This document shows, in pieces, positions 1-7,679 of a DNA stretch of 64,000 nucleotides; the first letter of the stretch is position 1, and every line of letters begins with the position of its first letter. Source of the stretch: Bacteroidia bacterium (GTDB lineage Bacteria; Bacteroidota; Bacteroidia; Bacteroidales; Paludibacteraceae); the NCBI GenBank assembly GCA_021152555.1, contig JAGKVE010000006.1:1-64000 (forward strand). The letters run 5' to 3'. Both the position numbers and the translations under genes were made by a program. Under the pieces are notes generated by a model. The model was given only the letters and a program-made list of their open reading frames with translations, was not told where the DNA came from and made no database searches.

Positions 1-130
1 CTTTTTTGAGCTGGTAGGTGAACTTCTACGAGCTGTTGAAATTTGTAATATAATGTAACATAATTATAAAAATTTAGTTAAAAAATAACGAAGTATTGAA
101 ACTAAATTTTGTGCAAAATTACAAAAATAT

Positions 131-161
131 TTTGATATGTGCAAATTTTTTAGTACCTTTG
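131..161 (+). promoter_or_regulatory. Bacteroidetes-type promoter of gcvP
   Basis: TTTG at 131-134 and TACCTTTG at 154-161 are separated by 19 bases, matching the Bacteroidetes sigma-ABfr consensus TTTG-N19-21-TAnnTTTG. Transcription would start near 168, about 30 bases before the gcvP start codon. Confidence 0.8.
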
Positions 162-197
162 CGGCGTTTTTTATGAAAATAATTTGAACAATTCCAT

Positions 198-3032
198 ATG
201 AAAGTAAATTACTTGGAGTCGCGCCATATTGGTTTGACGCCGGAAGATGAAAAACGCATGCTGTCAGTTGTCGGGGCTGGTTCTATTGATGCGTTAGTAC
301 GTGAAACAATGCCGTCGGACATCCTTTTGCCCGAACCGCTTGAACTGGATGAACCGCTTACTGAGCAAAAACATTTGGAGAATGCGCAGAGCTTTTTGGA
401 AGAGAATATTCCTGCGCGCTCGTATATCGGACGCGGTTGGTATGGTACAATCACGCCGGCTGTTATCCGCCGAAACATGCTTGAAAATCCGGTATGGTAC
501 ACCTCTTATACGCCTTATCAGGCAGAGGTTAGCCAGGGACGTCTTGAGGCGCTTTTCATTTTCCAGACCATGATTAGCGACCTTACGGGTCTGCCGCTTG
601 CCAACTGTTCGCTCCTGGACGAGGCTACCTCTGCCGCGGAGGCGGTTACGATGATGCGGAACCTGCGCTCGCGCGAACAGGTGAAAAACAACGTCCGCAA
701 GGTCTTTGTGGATGAGAAAATATGGCCGAATACCTTATCTGTTTTGCGAACGCGCGCTTACGGGCAGGACATTGAAATCGTAACAGGCAGTTATGCCGAC
801 TTTGAGCCGACTGATGATTTCTTCGGGGCACTGGTACAATGGCCTAATAGCGACGGCGCTGTTGAGGACTACGAGGCTTTCATTGAAGATTGCCATACTG
901 CTGGGCTCAAAGTGACTGTCGTGGCGGATTTGTTGGCGCTTGCTTTGCTTAAACAGTTAGACGCAGATATCATGTGCGGTACCGCGCAGCGTTTCGGTCT
1001 GCCGATGGGCTTCGGAGGGCCGACTGCCGGCTATATGGCTACGCGGGACGAGTTCAAACGCGATATGCCGGGCCGTATTATCGGGCTGAGTAAAGATAAA
1101 TGTGAGCATCCGGCTTTCCGGCTTGCTTTGCAGACACGTGAACAGCATATCAAGCGTGAACGCGCTACTTCGAATATATGTACCGCGGAAGCTCTCTCCG
1201 CAATGATGGCGGGTATGTACGGCGTTTATCACGGTGCGGAAGGAATACGGGAGATCGCGGAATCCATTCACGGGAAAGCCGTCTATTTGAGCGAAATGCT
1301 CCAGGCGTACGGTTTTAACCAGGAGAACGCCGAGTTTTTTGATACACTCAAAATAACGCGCGACGAGGACGAAGGATGGCAGGAGCGCCTGCGTGAGATA
1401 GCTGAACCGATGGGTATCAATTTCTATTACGACAAAGCCGGTTGGGTGGGGTTGTCCATTGACGAGACGGTTGAGCTGGACGATATGAACGACCTCATCT
1501 CTGTCTTTGCCGAACTGAGCGATAACATCGCGCAACTCGAGGATTCCGATGATGCATTTAACGGACTATGGTCTATTGATGAGATGCGTGTACGAGACGT
1601 CAATTATATGCAGGAGGAGGTCTTTAAACTCTATCATACGGAGACTGAACTCATGCGCTATCTCAAGCGTCTGGACCGCAAAGATATAAGTTTGGCGACA
1701 TCTATGATTCCGCTCGGGTCATGCACAATGAAACTAAACCCTGCAGCAGCAATGATCCCCATTACGTTCGGCGGCGCGCTTACTGTTCATCCGCTTGCGC
1801 CTGCTGACCAGACGGACGGATATACGGAGATAATGCGCCAGCTAAAAGAACAGTTATGCACAATCACCGGGTTCGAGGCTTGTACGTTGCAACCGACATC
1901 GGGAGCTGCAGGCGAATATACGGGACTCGTAGTCATACGCGAATACCTCAGACGTAAGGCGCAAAGTCAACGCAAAGTGCTCCTTATTCCCGCTTCGGCG
2001 CATGGAACCAACCCGGCATCGTGTGTACAAGCCGGCTTCACACCTTGTGTCGTTAAATGTGACGAGCAAGGGAATACCGACCTCGCGGACTGGAAACAGA
2101 AAGCCGAAGAGAACAAAGATATTCTTGCAGGCTGTATGGTTACATACCCGTCCACACATGGTATTTTTGAGCAAAACATACGTGCCATGGTTACTGCTAT
2201 CCATGATAACGGCGGACTTGTTTACATGGACGGCGCGAACATGAACGCGCAGATAGGTTGGACTAATCCCGCTTTCATCGGAGCGGACGTCTGCCACCTC
2301 AATCTGCATAAGTCGTTTGCATCGCCTCATGGAGGCGGAGGACCGGGAGCCGGAGCCGTTTGTTGCACCAAGGAACTCGCGAACTGCCTGCCCACAGAGG
2401 ATAACTGCCGTGTATCGTCCGCCATGTACGGCAACGCGAATATGGCGCTTATCGCATGGGGCTATATTACTATGTTGGGAGCAGAGGGATTGCGTCATGC
2501 TACTGCGGCGGCCATCCTATCTGCCAACTATATGGCGAAACGACTCAAAGATGCCTATGGTATTGTTTATACCGGCGAGACCGGAAGAGTGGGGCACGAA
2601 CTGATTTTGGACTGCCGACAGTTCCACGCTGCCGGTATAACGGAGGCGGATATTGCCAAACGCCTCATGGACTACGGCTATCATGCACCGACACTCTCGT
2701 TCCCTGTGCACGGCACGCTTATGGTTGAGCCTACCGAGTCGGAATCACTCGCAGAGATTGACCGTTTCTGCGATGTCCTGCTGCAAATCCGTCATGAGAT
2801 AGAGGATATCGAGTCCGGTAAGGCGGATAAGAACGATAATGTCCTTCTCAACGCACCGCATCCGGAATATGAAGTGGTGGCGGATGAATGGACGCACCCC
2901 TATAGCCGCCGCCAGGCAGCTTATCCGACTGAATGGGTGGCGCAGAACAAGTTCTGGTGCCCTGTAGGTAGAGTGGACAATGGTTTTGGCGACAGAAATC
3001 TTGTTGCAAAATATGAAAATACCAATAACTAA
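198..3032 (+). CDS. gcvP: Glycine dehydrogenase (P-protein of the glycine cleavage system)
   Basis: This 944-residue protein is the PLP-dependent P-protein, which decarboxylates glycine and passes the aminomethyl group to the lipoyl H-protein. Its length matches the single-chain form that fuses the two P-protein halves. The C-terminal half holds the PLP lysine motif HKSFASPHGGGGPG, with the lysine at about residue 705. The start follows the predicted transcription start by about 30 bases. The next gene begins 6 bases after the stop, so co-transcription with the YitT genes is possible. No gcvT or gcvH lies nearby, so the other subunits must be encoded elsewhere. Confidence 0.97.
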   Translation: MKVNYLESRHIGLTPEDEKRMLSVVGAGSIDALVRETMPSDILLPEPLELDEPLTEQKHLENAQSFLEENIPARSYIGRGWYGTITPAVIRRNMLENPVWYTSYTPYQAEVSQGRLEALFIFQTMISDLTGLPLANCSLLDEATSAAEAVTMMRNLRSREQVKNNVRKVFVDEKIWPNTLSVLRTRAYGQDIEIVTGSYADFEPTDDFFGALVQWPNSDGAVEDYEAFIEDCHTAGLKVTVVADLLALALLKQLDADIMCGTAQRFGLPMGFGGPTAGYMATRDEFKRDMPGRIIGLSKDKCEHPAFRLALQTREQHIKRERATSNICTAEALSAMMAGMYGVYHGAEGIREIAESIHGKAVYLSEMLQAYGFNQENAEFFDTLKITRDEDEGWQERLREIAEPMGINFYYDKAGWVGLSIDETVELDDMNDLISVFAELSDNIAQLEDSDDAFNGLWSIDEMRVRDVNYMQEEVFKLYHTETELMRYLKRLDRKDISLATSMIPLGSCTMKLNPAAAMIPITFGGALTVHPLAPADQTDGYTEIMRQLKEQLCTITGFEACTLQPTSGAAGEYTGLVVIREYLRRKAQSQRKVLLIPASAHGTNPASCVQAGFTPCVVKCDEQGNTDLADWKQKAEENKDILAGCMVTYPSTHGIFEQNIRAMVTAIHDNGGLVYMDGANMNAQIGWTNPAFIGADVCHLNLHKSFASPHGGGGPGAGAVCCTKELANCLPTEDNCRVSSAMYGNANMALIAWGYITMLGAEGLRHATAAAILSANYMAKRLKDAYGIVYTGETGRVGHELILDCRQFHAAGITEADIAKRLMDYGYHAPTLSFPVHGTLMVEPTESESLAEIDRFCDVLLQIRHEIEDIESGKADKNDNVLLNAPHPEYEVVADEWTHPYSRRQAAYPTEWVAQNKFWCPVGRVDNGFGDRNLVAKYENTNN

Positions 3033-3038
3033 CAACCA

Positions 3039-3983
3039 ATGACGAACCGTAAATTACAGCATCCTAATATCCGCGAGCACTTGAAGAAATACAGGAAAGA
3101 CCTACCGTGGATTATAATCAAAGAGTTGTTCATGATTGCTATCAGTACTATTCCTTATGCGCTGACAGTAAACCAACTCTTGGTGCCTCATGCCATCGTC
3201 GGAGGAGGGGTAACAGGTCTCTGCGAAATAATTTATTTTGCAACGGACACGTTTGTGCCTATTTGGTTCAGTAGCGCGGGAATTAACATCATTCTGCTTG
3301 TTCTCGCTGCCGTTACTGTCGGAAAAAGCTACGCCTTGCGTACCGTGTGGGGCGTCTTGTGGCTCACTATATGGCTCAAGGTGATACCGATTGCGCAGAT
3401 ACCGCTCTTGACGGATTCGTTCATGGCGGTTGTCGTTGGAGGGCTGTTTACCGGATGTTTTCTTGGAATATGTTTCCTCAATAACGGATCTACAGGAGGT
3501 ACGGATATTGTTGCTATGATTGTCAACAAGTATCGTCATTTCCCGATTGGGCGTGCGCTTCTTATTGCGGATATGACCATTATCTCTTCTGCTTTCTTCT
3601 TGCCTACTATCCAGGCGGCGGGAACACAAGGAGCAATAGAGAAGATACTTTTTGGTCTTACTTATACGTTTATGTCTTCAACGGCGGTGGACTGGGTGAT
3701 GAACAGGATGAGGCAATCTGTGCAGTTCATGATTTTTACTCAGAAACCGGACGAGATAGCGGAGGCGATTATTACGCAGGCACATAGGGGCTGTACGTTC
3801 CTTGACGCGGAAGGAGGGTATTACAAACAGCCCATGAAGGTGGTCACTACGATTGCACGTTCCTATGAATCGGCTACAATCTTCCGCCTTGTGCGCGCAA
3901 TTGATCCTAATGCGTTTGTCAGCCAAAGTCAGGTGCGAGGCGTCTTCGGGCAAGGCTTTGACCCTATGGCTAACGGCAAGTAG
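3039..3983 (+). CDS. YitT family membrane protein (first of tandem pair)
   Basis: This 314-residue protein has several hydrophobic segments in its N-terminal two thirds and a soluble C-terminal domain of the DUF2179 type, as in YitT proteins. The motif NGSTGGTDIVAMIVNKY near residue 160 is typical of the family. It lies in the inner membrane, and its transported substrate, if any, is not established. It starts 6 bases after gcvP and is followed 24 bases later by a paralogue with the same layout, so the pair looks like a tandem duplication that may act as a heteromer (inference). Confidence 0.88.
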   Translation: MTNRKLQHPNIREHLKKYRKDLPWIIIKELFMIAISTIPYALTVNQLLVPHAIVGGGVTGLCEIIYFATDTFVPIWFSSAGINIILLVLAAVTVGKSYALRTVWGVLWLTIWLKVIPIAQIPLLTDSFMAVVVGGLFTGCFLGICFLNNGSTGGTDIVAMIVNKYRHFPIGRALLIADMTIISSAFFLPTIQAAGTQGAIEKILFGLTYTFMSSTAVDWVMNRMRQSVQFMIFTQKPDEIAEAIITQAHRGCTFLDAEGGYYKQPMKVVTTIARSYESATIFRLVRAIDPNAFVSQSQVRGVFGQGFDPMANGK

Positions 3984-4006
3984 AAACAATAAACAATGCT
4001 CCATTT

Positions 4007-4993
4007 ATGATGCGTTATAGTCAATTTGTCAATCCGCATATCACACCGCAAGTCTCGCTGACAAGGACTATTTTTGAATACATTATTATAGTCATTGGCA
4101 TTGCGCCGATGGCTCTGATGGTCAACTGGGTACTTTTACCGCATGCATTTGTGGGAGGCGGACTGACTGGTATCTGTTCCGCAATATATTATGTCACGGG
4201 CGGAATGTTCCCTTCGCTTTTCCCGGAGTACGGAGGGGCTATTCCTGTGTGGCTTACGACGTTTCTTTTTAATACGGTCTTGCTCATAATTGCAGGTCTG
4301 ACTGTCGGGTGGCGTTTCACTATACGTACGATGGTCGGAGTGGCGGCCATCACGTTCTGGTACAGGGTTATTCCTATCTTGAAAGAACCTATTATAGAAG
4401 ACCCTTGGCTCGGTGCTATTATCGGTGCTTTCGTCTTCGGGCTCTCGCTGGGATGTGTGCTCGCAGCTAACGGTTCATCCGGCGGAACGGATATTATTGC
4501 AATGATAGTCAATCATTATCATAATATCTCCTTGGGAAATATTATGCTCACGTGTGATATTATCATTATTGCCTCCGCTTTTTTTCTCCCGCTTCCGGAG
4601 AGCATGCTTCGTGACGGCGGCAATCCCACTTATCTGCAAATCAAGCGTGTGTTGTACGGCATCGCCATGACAATCTCTTATACGATGGCGGTGGACTGGT
4701 TCATGGCGCGGGTTCATCGTTCCGTACACTTCCTTATTTATTCGTCCAAGTATGATGAGATTGCAACCGCTATCAATACTACGGTTAACCGCGGTGTGAC
4801 GGTTTTGGACGGAACGGGATGGTATTCGAAAAAACCGGTCAAAGTGATCTCCGTGCTCGTGCGCAAACCAGAGAGTTCGCTGGTCTTCAGTCTTATCCAT
4901 GATATTGACCCGAATGCCTTGGTCTCCATAGCCGATGTGAGTGGCGTTTTCGGCTTAGGATTTGATAAAATAAAAGCGAAAAAGGCTTTTTAA
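4007..4993 (+). CDS. YitT family membrane protein (second of tandem pair)
   Basis: This 328-residue paralogue of the preceding gene has the same order: hydrophobic segments, then NGSSGGTDIIAMIVNHY, then a C-terminal DUF2179-type soluble domain ending in DPNALVSIADVSGVFGLGF. Conservation of both copies argues that both are used. The first transmembrane segment follows a short cytoplasmic start. No operon partner follows, since a new promoter for tRNA-Ser begins about 30 bases downstream. Confidence 0.87.
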   Translation: MMRYSQFVNPHITPQVSLTRTIFEYIIIVIGIAPMALMVNWVLLPHAFVGGGLTGICSAIYYVTGGMFPSLFPEYGGAIPVWLTTFLFNTVLLIIAGLTVGWRFTIRTMVGVAAITFWYRVIPILKEPIIEDPWLGAIIGAFVFGLSLGCVLAANGSSGGTDIIAMIVNHYHNISLGNIMLTCDIIIIASAFFLPLPESMLRDGGNPTYLQIKRVLYGIAMTISYTMAVDWFMARVHRSVHFLIYSSKYDEIATAINTTVNRGVTVLDGTGWYSKKPVKVISVLVRKPESSLVFSLIHDIDPNALVSIADVSGVFGLGFDKIKAKKAF

Positions 4994-5023
4994 ACGCTTA
5001 TTTTGCAAAAAATAGTGCAAAAA

Positions 5024-5055
5024 TTTGCGTAATTAAAAAAAAAGCAGTACTTTTG
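5024..5055 (+). promoter_or_regulatory. Promoter of tRNA-Ser
   Basis: TTTG at 5024-5027 and TACTTTTG at 5048-5055 are spaced by 20 bases, with the A-rich spacer ending in GCAG. It is nearly identical to the tRNA-Thr promoter at 45224-45255 and to the prophage accessory-gene promoters at 30062 and 32324. Confidence 0.8.
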
Positions 5056-5130
5056 CACCCGCTTTTCAAAAAAGAGATTAGTAGGGACCCGAAAATTTCT
5101 AATTTGATTACAATTCGCCGTTACCGATGA

Positions 5131-5219
5131 GGAGAGTTGTCTGAGTGGTCGAAAGAGCCGCACTCGAAATGCGGTGTACCTATTTACAGGTACCGGGGGT
5201 TCGAATCCCTCACTCTCCG
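5131..5219 (+). tRNA. tRNA-Ser(CGA)
   Basis: The acceptor arms GGAGAGT (5131-5137) and ACTCTCC (5212-5218) pair fully, with discriminator G at 5219 and no encoded CCA. The anticodon stem CCGCA/TGCGG encloses the loop CTCGAAA, giving anticodon CGA. A long variable arm (GTACC/GGTAC) marks it as a class II serine tRNA, and the T arm is GGGGGTTCGAATCCCTC-like. Confidence 0.95.
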
Positions 5220-5220
5220 C

Positions 5221-5284
5221 AAAGAAAAAGAACGATTTGTCTGTCTGAGTTTAATCAAGCAAACAAATCGCTCTTTTTTCTTTG
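5221..5284 (+). terminator. Terminator after tRNA-Ser
   Basis: An imperfect stem (GAACGATTTGT at 5230-5240 with ACAAATCGCTC at 5263-5273) is flanked by an A-rich left side and followed by a T-rich tract. This is consistent with rho-independent termination of the tRNA transcript. Confidence 0.7.
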
Positions 5285-5379
5285 AGCAAGGTGCTGTCGG
5301 CAACATGTTGGGGGCGGGGAATTGCGAAGCAAGGCGGCGTCCGAATCCATAAGGATAGTCGGGTATCCATGAAAGGCAA

Positions 5380-5406
5380 GAGAGAAGACCCTCGTCTTCT
5401 CTCTTT
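5380..5406 (+). terminator. Hairpin with T-run in the tRNA-remnant region
   Basis: GAGAGAAGAC (5380-5389) pairs perfectly with GTCTTCTCTC (5394-5403) around a CCTC loop, followed by TTT. It directly abuts the 21-bp tRNA-Thr remnant, so it may be the former terminator of a transcript that ended at an older junction. Confidence 0.55.
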
Positions 5407-5497
5407 GAGCCACTTCCCGGACTCGAAGATTGCACCCGGTGCGATAATCGTGCCCCCACGGGGGGCTAAGAACCCCCGAGGTCGAGTCCGCCGGAAG
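5407..5497. repeat. Extra tRNA-Thr 3'-end remnant within a long imperfect palindrome
   Basis: Bases 5407-5427 repeat 21 bases of the tRNA-Thr 3' end (the same sequence as in attL and attR). The right arm at 5481-5497 is an imperfect inverted copy of 5412-5426, differing mainly by a two-base insertion. Inside lies a G/C-rich hairpin around 5452-5464. It lies about 100 bp outside attL, so it looks like scar tissue from an earlier integration at the same tRNA. That reading is an inference. Confidence 0.55.
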
Positions 5498-5525
5498 TAA
5501 AAGAAACGCCCCGAAAGACGTTTCT

Positions 5526-5556
5526 TTAGAGCCACTTCCCGGACTCGAACCGGGGA
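5526..5556. repeat. attL (31-bp core repeat)
   Basis: Identical over 31 bases to 45126-45156 at the right end. The copy here holds only the T arm and 3' acceptor strand of tRNA-Thr and has no 5' tRNA part, so it is the hybrid junction distal to the intact tRNA. Confidence 0.92.
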
Positions 5557-5651
5557 TTTATGGGACAGAGGATTGGGCTATTCCGGATGAATGTTTCTTG
5601 CTGGCTATCAATGTGTTAATAAATTACTTTTTTTGCATTTTTATAGGCTAT

Positions 5652-5673
5652 GTGCCAAATTCGTGCCGATTTT
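5652..5673. promoter_or_regulatory. Candidate integrase arm-type sites, left end
   Basis: GTGCCAAATTC (5652-5662) and GTGCCGATTTT (5663-5673) are direct repeats about 100 bp inside attL. The same GTGCCGATTTT motif occurs twice in tandem just inside attR (45066 and 45077). Repeated short motifs flanking both att cores are what lambda-type integrases use as arm sites. The 63-codon reading frame spanning this area has no support as a gene. Confidence 0.5.
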
Positions 5674-5866
5674 ACAGGCATAAAAAGGCACAATTTTATT
5701 CCTTATTTTCTATCGTATGCACGCGTCGTCCGGTGCGCATAATGCGCGCGGGACTAACATGCGCGTACAAGTGCGAAGGAGACATGTGACATACGTGTTA
5801 TAAATTCTCGGATTTTATAACATAACATGCTTCTTATGTTACGTTTCTGCTATAAATATAACATAT

Positions 5867-5898
5867 GGCACTAAAGAAACGTTCTATTTCTTTGTGCC
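5867..5898. repeat. Dyad-symmetric hairpin/site, left copy of a 17-bp inverted repeat
   Basis: GGCAC/GTGCC and AAAGAAA/TTTCTTT form a symmetric stem around a 7-base centre. Bases 5877-5893 are the exact inverse complement of 6425-6441, so the two sites enclose the regulator gene in inverted orientation. It could be a hairpin in the leftward transcript, an operator, or a recombination site. Confidence 0.6.
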
Positions 5899-5924
5899 AT
5901 TTTCCGATTTCTAAAAAACTGGTG

Positions 5925-5956
5925 CAAAGGTACGAATAATAATTTAATTATCCAAA
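5925..5956 (-). promoter_or_regulatory. Leftward promoter with no gene behind it
   Basis: Read on the minus strand, TTTG (5956-5953) and TACCTTTG (5932-5925) are separated by 20 bases, a full consensus promoter. Transcription would start near 5918 and run left through the 5867-5898 hairpin, but no credible minus-strand gene exists before attL. It may make a short untranslated RNA, or it may become productive if the segment inverts. Confidence 0.6.
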
Positions 5957-6012
5957 TTTTTAGTGCAGAAAAATGAATTTTTATTTAATTTTTTGCATTT
6001 TGTAACATTTAA

Positions 6013-6026
6013 ACCAATAAATTGGT
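6013..6026. promoter_or_regulatory. Palindromic operator candidate upstream of the regulator
   Basis: ACCAAT-AA-ATTGGT is a perfect palindrome ending 6 bases before the start codon of the helix-turn-helix gene. Its position suits autoregulation by that protein. Confidence 0.45.
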
Positions 6027-6032
6027 ACTATT

Positions 6033-6434
6033 ATGAAGGAAAAAGTCAATTATCCAAGTGATTTACGAATCTATTATGATGCAGCACTTAAATTCGGTCT
6101 GGTACACAATCAAAAAGAATTTGCCAAGTTAGTTGGTATTAGTGAAACTACTATTTCACAAATGCTAAATGGCACTATCACCATTTCGAATCAGACCATG
6201 AAGCGTGTTGATGACGCCATTAGCGCGAAAGGCATTCATATTGAGGGGAGCGGTAATGCTACTGCTACCGGTCCGAACTCGACCGCTCAGGTTCTTTCTG
6301 GTGATCTCTCTGCTCTTATTAAGGAGATGGGAGAGCAGCGTCAGTCATTCATAGAGCAACTGCATGTGAAGGATCAGCAGATAGCAGAATGCATGCAACT
6401 GCTGAAGGAAGCTATTTCTAGCGGAAAGAAATAG
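6033..6434 (+). CDS. XRE-type helix-turn-helix regulator
   Basis: This 133-residue protein has a helix-turn-helix at about residues 22-50 (the QKEFAKLVGISETTISQML stretch) of the Cro/CI (XRE) fold, then a linker rich in Gly, Ser and Thr and a C-terminal helical part that may oligomerise. It is the first gene inside attL and reads towards the early genes, so it is probably the lysogeny regulator. It lacks the peptidase-like C-terminal domain of LexA-type repressors. Its stop codon lies inside the right copy of the 17-bp inverted repeat, and a palindrome precedes its start. Confidence 0.8.
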   Translation: MKEKVNYPSDLRIYYDAALKFGLVHNQKEFAKLVGISETTISQMLNGTITISNQTMKRVDDAISAKGIHIEGSGNATATGPNSTAQVLSGDLSALIKEMGEQRQSFIEQLHVKDQQIAECMQLLKEAISSGKK

Positions 6435-6441
6435 AACGTTT
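6425..6441. repeat. Right copy of the 17-bp inverted repeat
   Basis: AAAGAAATAGAACGTTT is the exact inverse complement of 5877-5893 and overlaps the stop codon of the regulator gene. Both copies have nearby GTGC outside the core. The 530-bp segment between them contains the regulator gene and the leftward promoter. Confidence 0.6.
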
Positions 6442-6506
6442 TTCGTGCGCAAAGTTACAAAAATTTTCCGATATATGAAAATAAAAAAGTAACAAATTTA
6501 TATTTT

Positions 6507-6758
6507 ATGAGTAATACCACACAAAATGAGCAGGCGAATACCAAAGAGGTGTCTGCAGTAGAGTTTTTACAATCAGCCGGCTTAGGAGGTAAATTTGTGC
6601 CGCCCCCACCACGTGGCTATGTCGAAGTGTTAGCTCGTGAGTTCAACGCATCAACGCGCGCGGTGTCCATGGCACTCCAAGGAGTTACGATGACACGCCA
6701 GGCAATCATGATTCGGAAGCGGTACATGGAGAAATATATTCAGCCGTATCTGAAGTGA
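6507..6758 (+). CDS. Small early protein, possible DNA-binding
   Basis: This 83-residue protein is not recognised. The C-terminal half (the VLAREFNASTRAVSMALQG stretch) reads like a helix-turn-helix with a predicted recognition helix, so a regulator or excisionase role is possible. It opens the early operon: the next frame overlaps its stop by 4 bases. There is no consensus promoter on the plus strand immediately upstream. Confidence 0.7.
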   Translation: MSNTTQNEQANTKEVSAVEFLQSAGLGGKFVPPPPRGYVEVLAREFNASTRAVSMALQGVTMTRQAIMIRKRYMEKYIQPYLK

Positions 6759-6952
6759 TGGATAAGAGTCTGAATGATATTTACGCCCAAGCGGAGCGGA
6801 TAGTCGCTACTTATCCGGAGCAAATGAAGCGCCGGTGGCTATTCCGGCAAGATATTTTTCAGATAGCCGCACGTGTCAGAACCGCAAGGGGTATCGATAT
6901 CTTTACCAAAGAGAGGGATGTGAAACATGGGCTCCGTAAAGAAACTAAGTGA
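6755..6952 (+). CDS. Hypothetical early protein
   Basis: This 65-residue, basic and helical protein is not recognised. It starts within the stop of the preceding gene (ATGATGG overlap) and overlaps the next gene by 26 bases, the tight packing expected of a phage early operon. Confidence 0.6.
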   Translation: MMDKSLNDIYAQAERIVATYPEQMKRRWLFRQDIFQIAARVRTARGIDIFTKERDVKHGLRKETK

Positions 6953-7148
6953 CCTCACTCCGGATGAGCGGTACACGATGCAGAAGCTCGCTCGCCATCA
7001 GATGCGATTGAAACTGCTTGCCGACATCCTATCTGATATGGCGGCTTGCGAACTGGAGGGCTGGGATCAGACAGAATACATCCGTGAGCTGCAGGAGCTG
7101 CTAAATAGCTTTCAGGTAAAGCCTGAAATAAACAATACAAACACCTAA
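6927..7148 (+). CDS. Hypothetical early protein
   Basis: This 73-residue, mostly helical protein is not recognised. It overlaps the end of the previous frame by 26 bases and ends 13 bases before the next start, within the same early operon. Confidence 0.6.
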   Translation: MGSVKKLSDLTPDERYTMQKLARHQMRLKLLADILSDMAACELEGWDQTEYIRELQELLNSFQVKPEINNTNT

Positions 7149-7161
7149 AACAAACACACTT

Positions 7162-7533
7162 ATGAAAAAGACAACCCCCACCAGCAAACGGGCAGCGGTT
7201 ATGACACCGGTATTTGCCGGCACGAAGTTAGCCAACGCACGGAAGATCGTTGTTCCGGCGAAAGATAGAACAGGTCTGTACGGCAAACCTATTTTGGCTA
7301 TCGATGCGGACGGCGAACTGTACGAGTTCAGCAGCGCAGCGGAAGTAGAACGCCAGGTGCGTATCTCCAGCGGACATCTGTCATCCGCTATCAATGATTA
7401 CAAACAAGGCAAACGGGAAGTGCCACTTGTGGAGGGTTTTATCTGGTGTTATTGCGCAGACAAGGAGCTGCTGCCGAAGTTACAGGCATGGATTGCGCTC
7501 AATGCCAAAGACAACCGCAAGACGAATATATGA
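7162..7533 (+). CDS. Hypothetical early protein
   Basis: This 123-residue protein is not recognised. It has a basic N-terminus followed by a compact mixed alpha/beta region (residues 40-115) with an FIWCYCADKELL segment. It is the last gene before a long gene-free, structured stretch (7534-8197). Confidence 0.65.
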   Translation: MKKTTPTSKRAAVMTPVFAGTKLANARKIVVPAKDRTGLYGKPILAIDADGELYEFSSAAEVERQVRISSGHLSSAINDYKQGKREVPLVEGFIWCYCADKELLPKLQAWIALNAKDNRKTNI

Positions 7534-7551
7534 TCTTTGAATAATTGAACT

Positions 7552-7660
7552 AACCTCGCTACTTACCGAATCGAGCAAGTAAAGTATACTTACCGGCAGT
7601 ACTGCTCTCTTTCAACGCTTCTCGAGCTGATGGTACTGGTTGCATGGTAGCGAGGTTTTT
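7552..7660 (+). ncRNA. Folded RNA domain closed by an 11-bp stem with a T-run
   Basis: AACCTCGCTAC (7552-7562) pairs perfectly with GTAGCGAGGTT (7647-7657), followed by further T residues. Inside, CAGTAC with GTACTG, AAGTA with TACTT, and GCTC with GAGC can form a multi-branched fold. The element could end the upstream early operon as a large terminator or be a roughly 105-nt RNA in its own right. No open reading frame occupies it. Confidence 0.5.
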
Positions 7661-7679
7661 GAATTAGCAGGTTGTGAGT

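Noticed and set aside
1854..2498. 214-codon minus-strand frame inside gcvP
   Set aside because: Antisense shadow of a well-conserved gene; the product is low in sense-like composition.
5598..5789. 63-codon open frame just inside attL
   Set aside because: It covers the arm-type repeats and palindromes, has no ribosome site, and its product looks random; treated as noncoding.
6450..6480. Second leftward promoter (TAACTTTG at 6457-6450) antisense to the regulator
   Set aside because: The -33 element is missing at the expected distance, so it was not listed as a feature.
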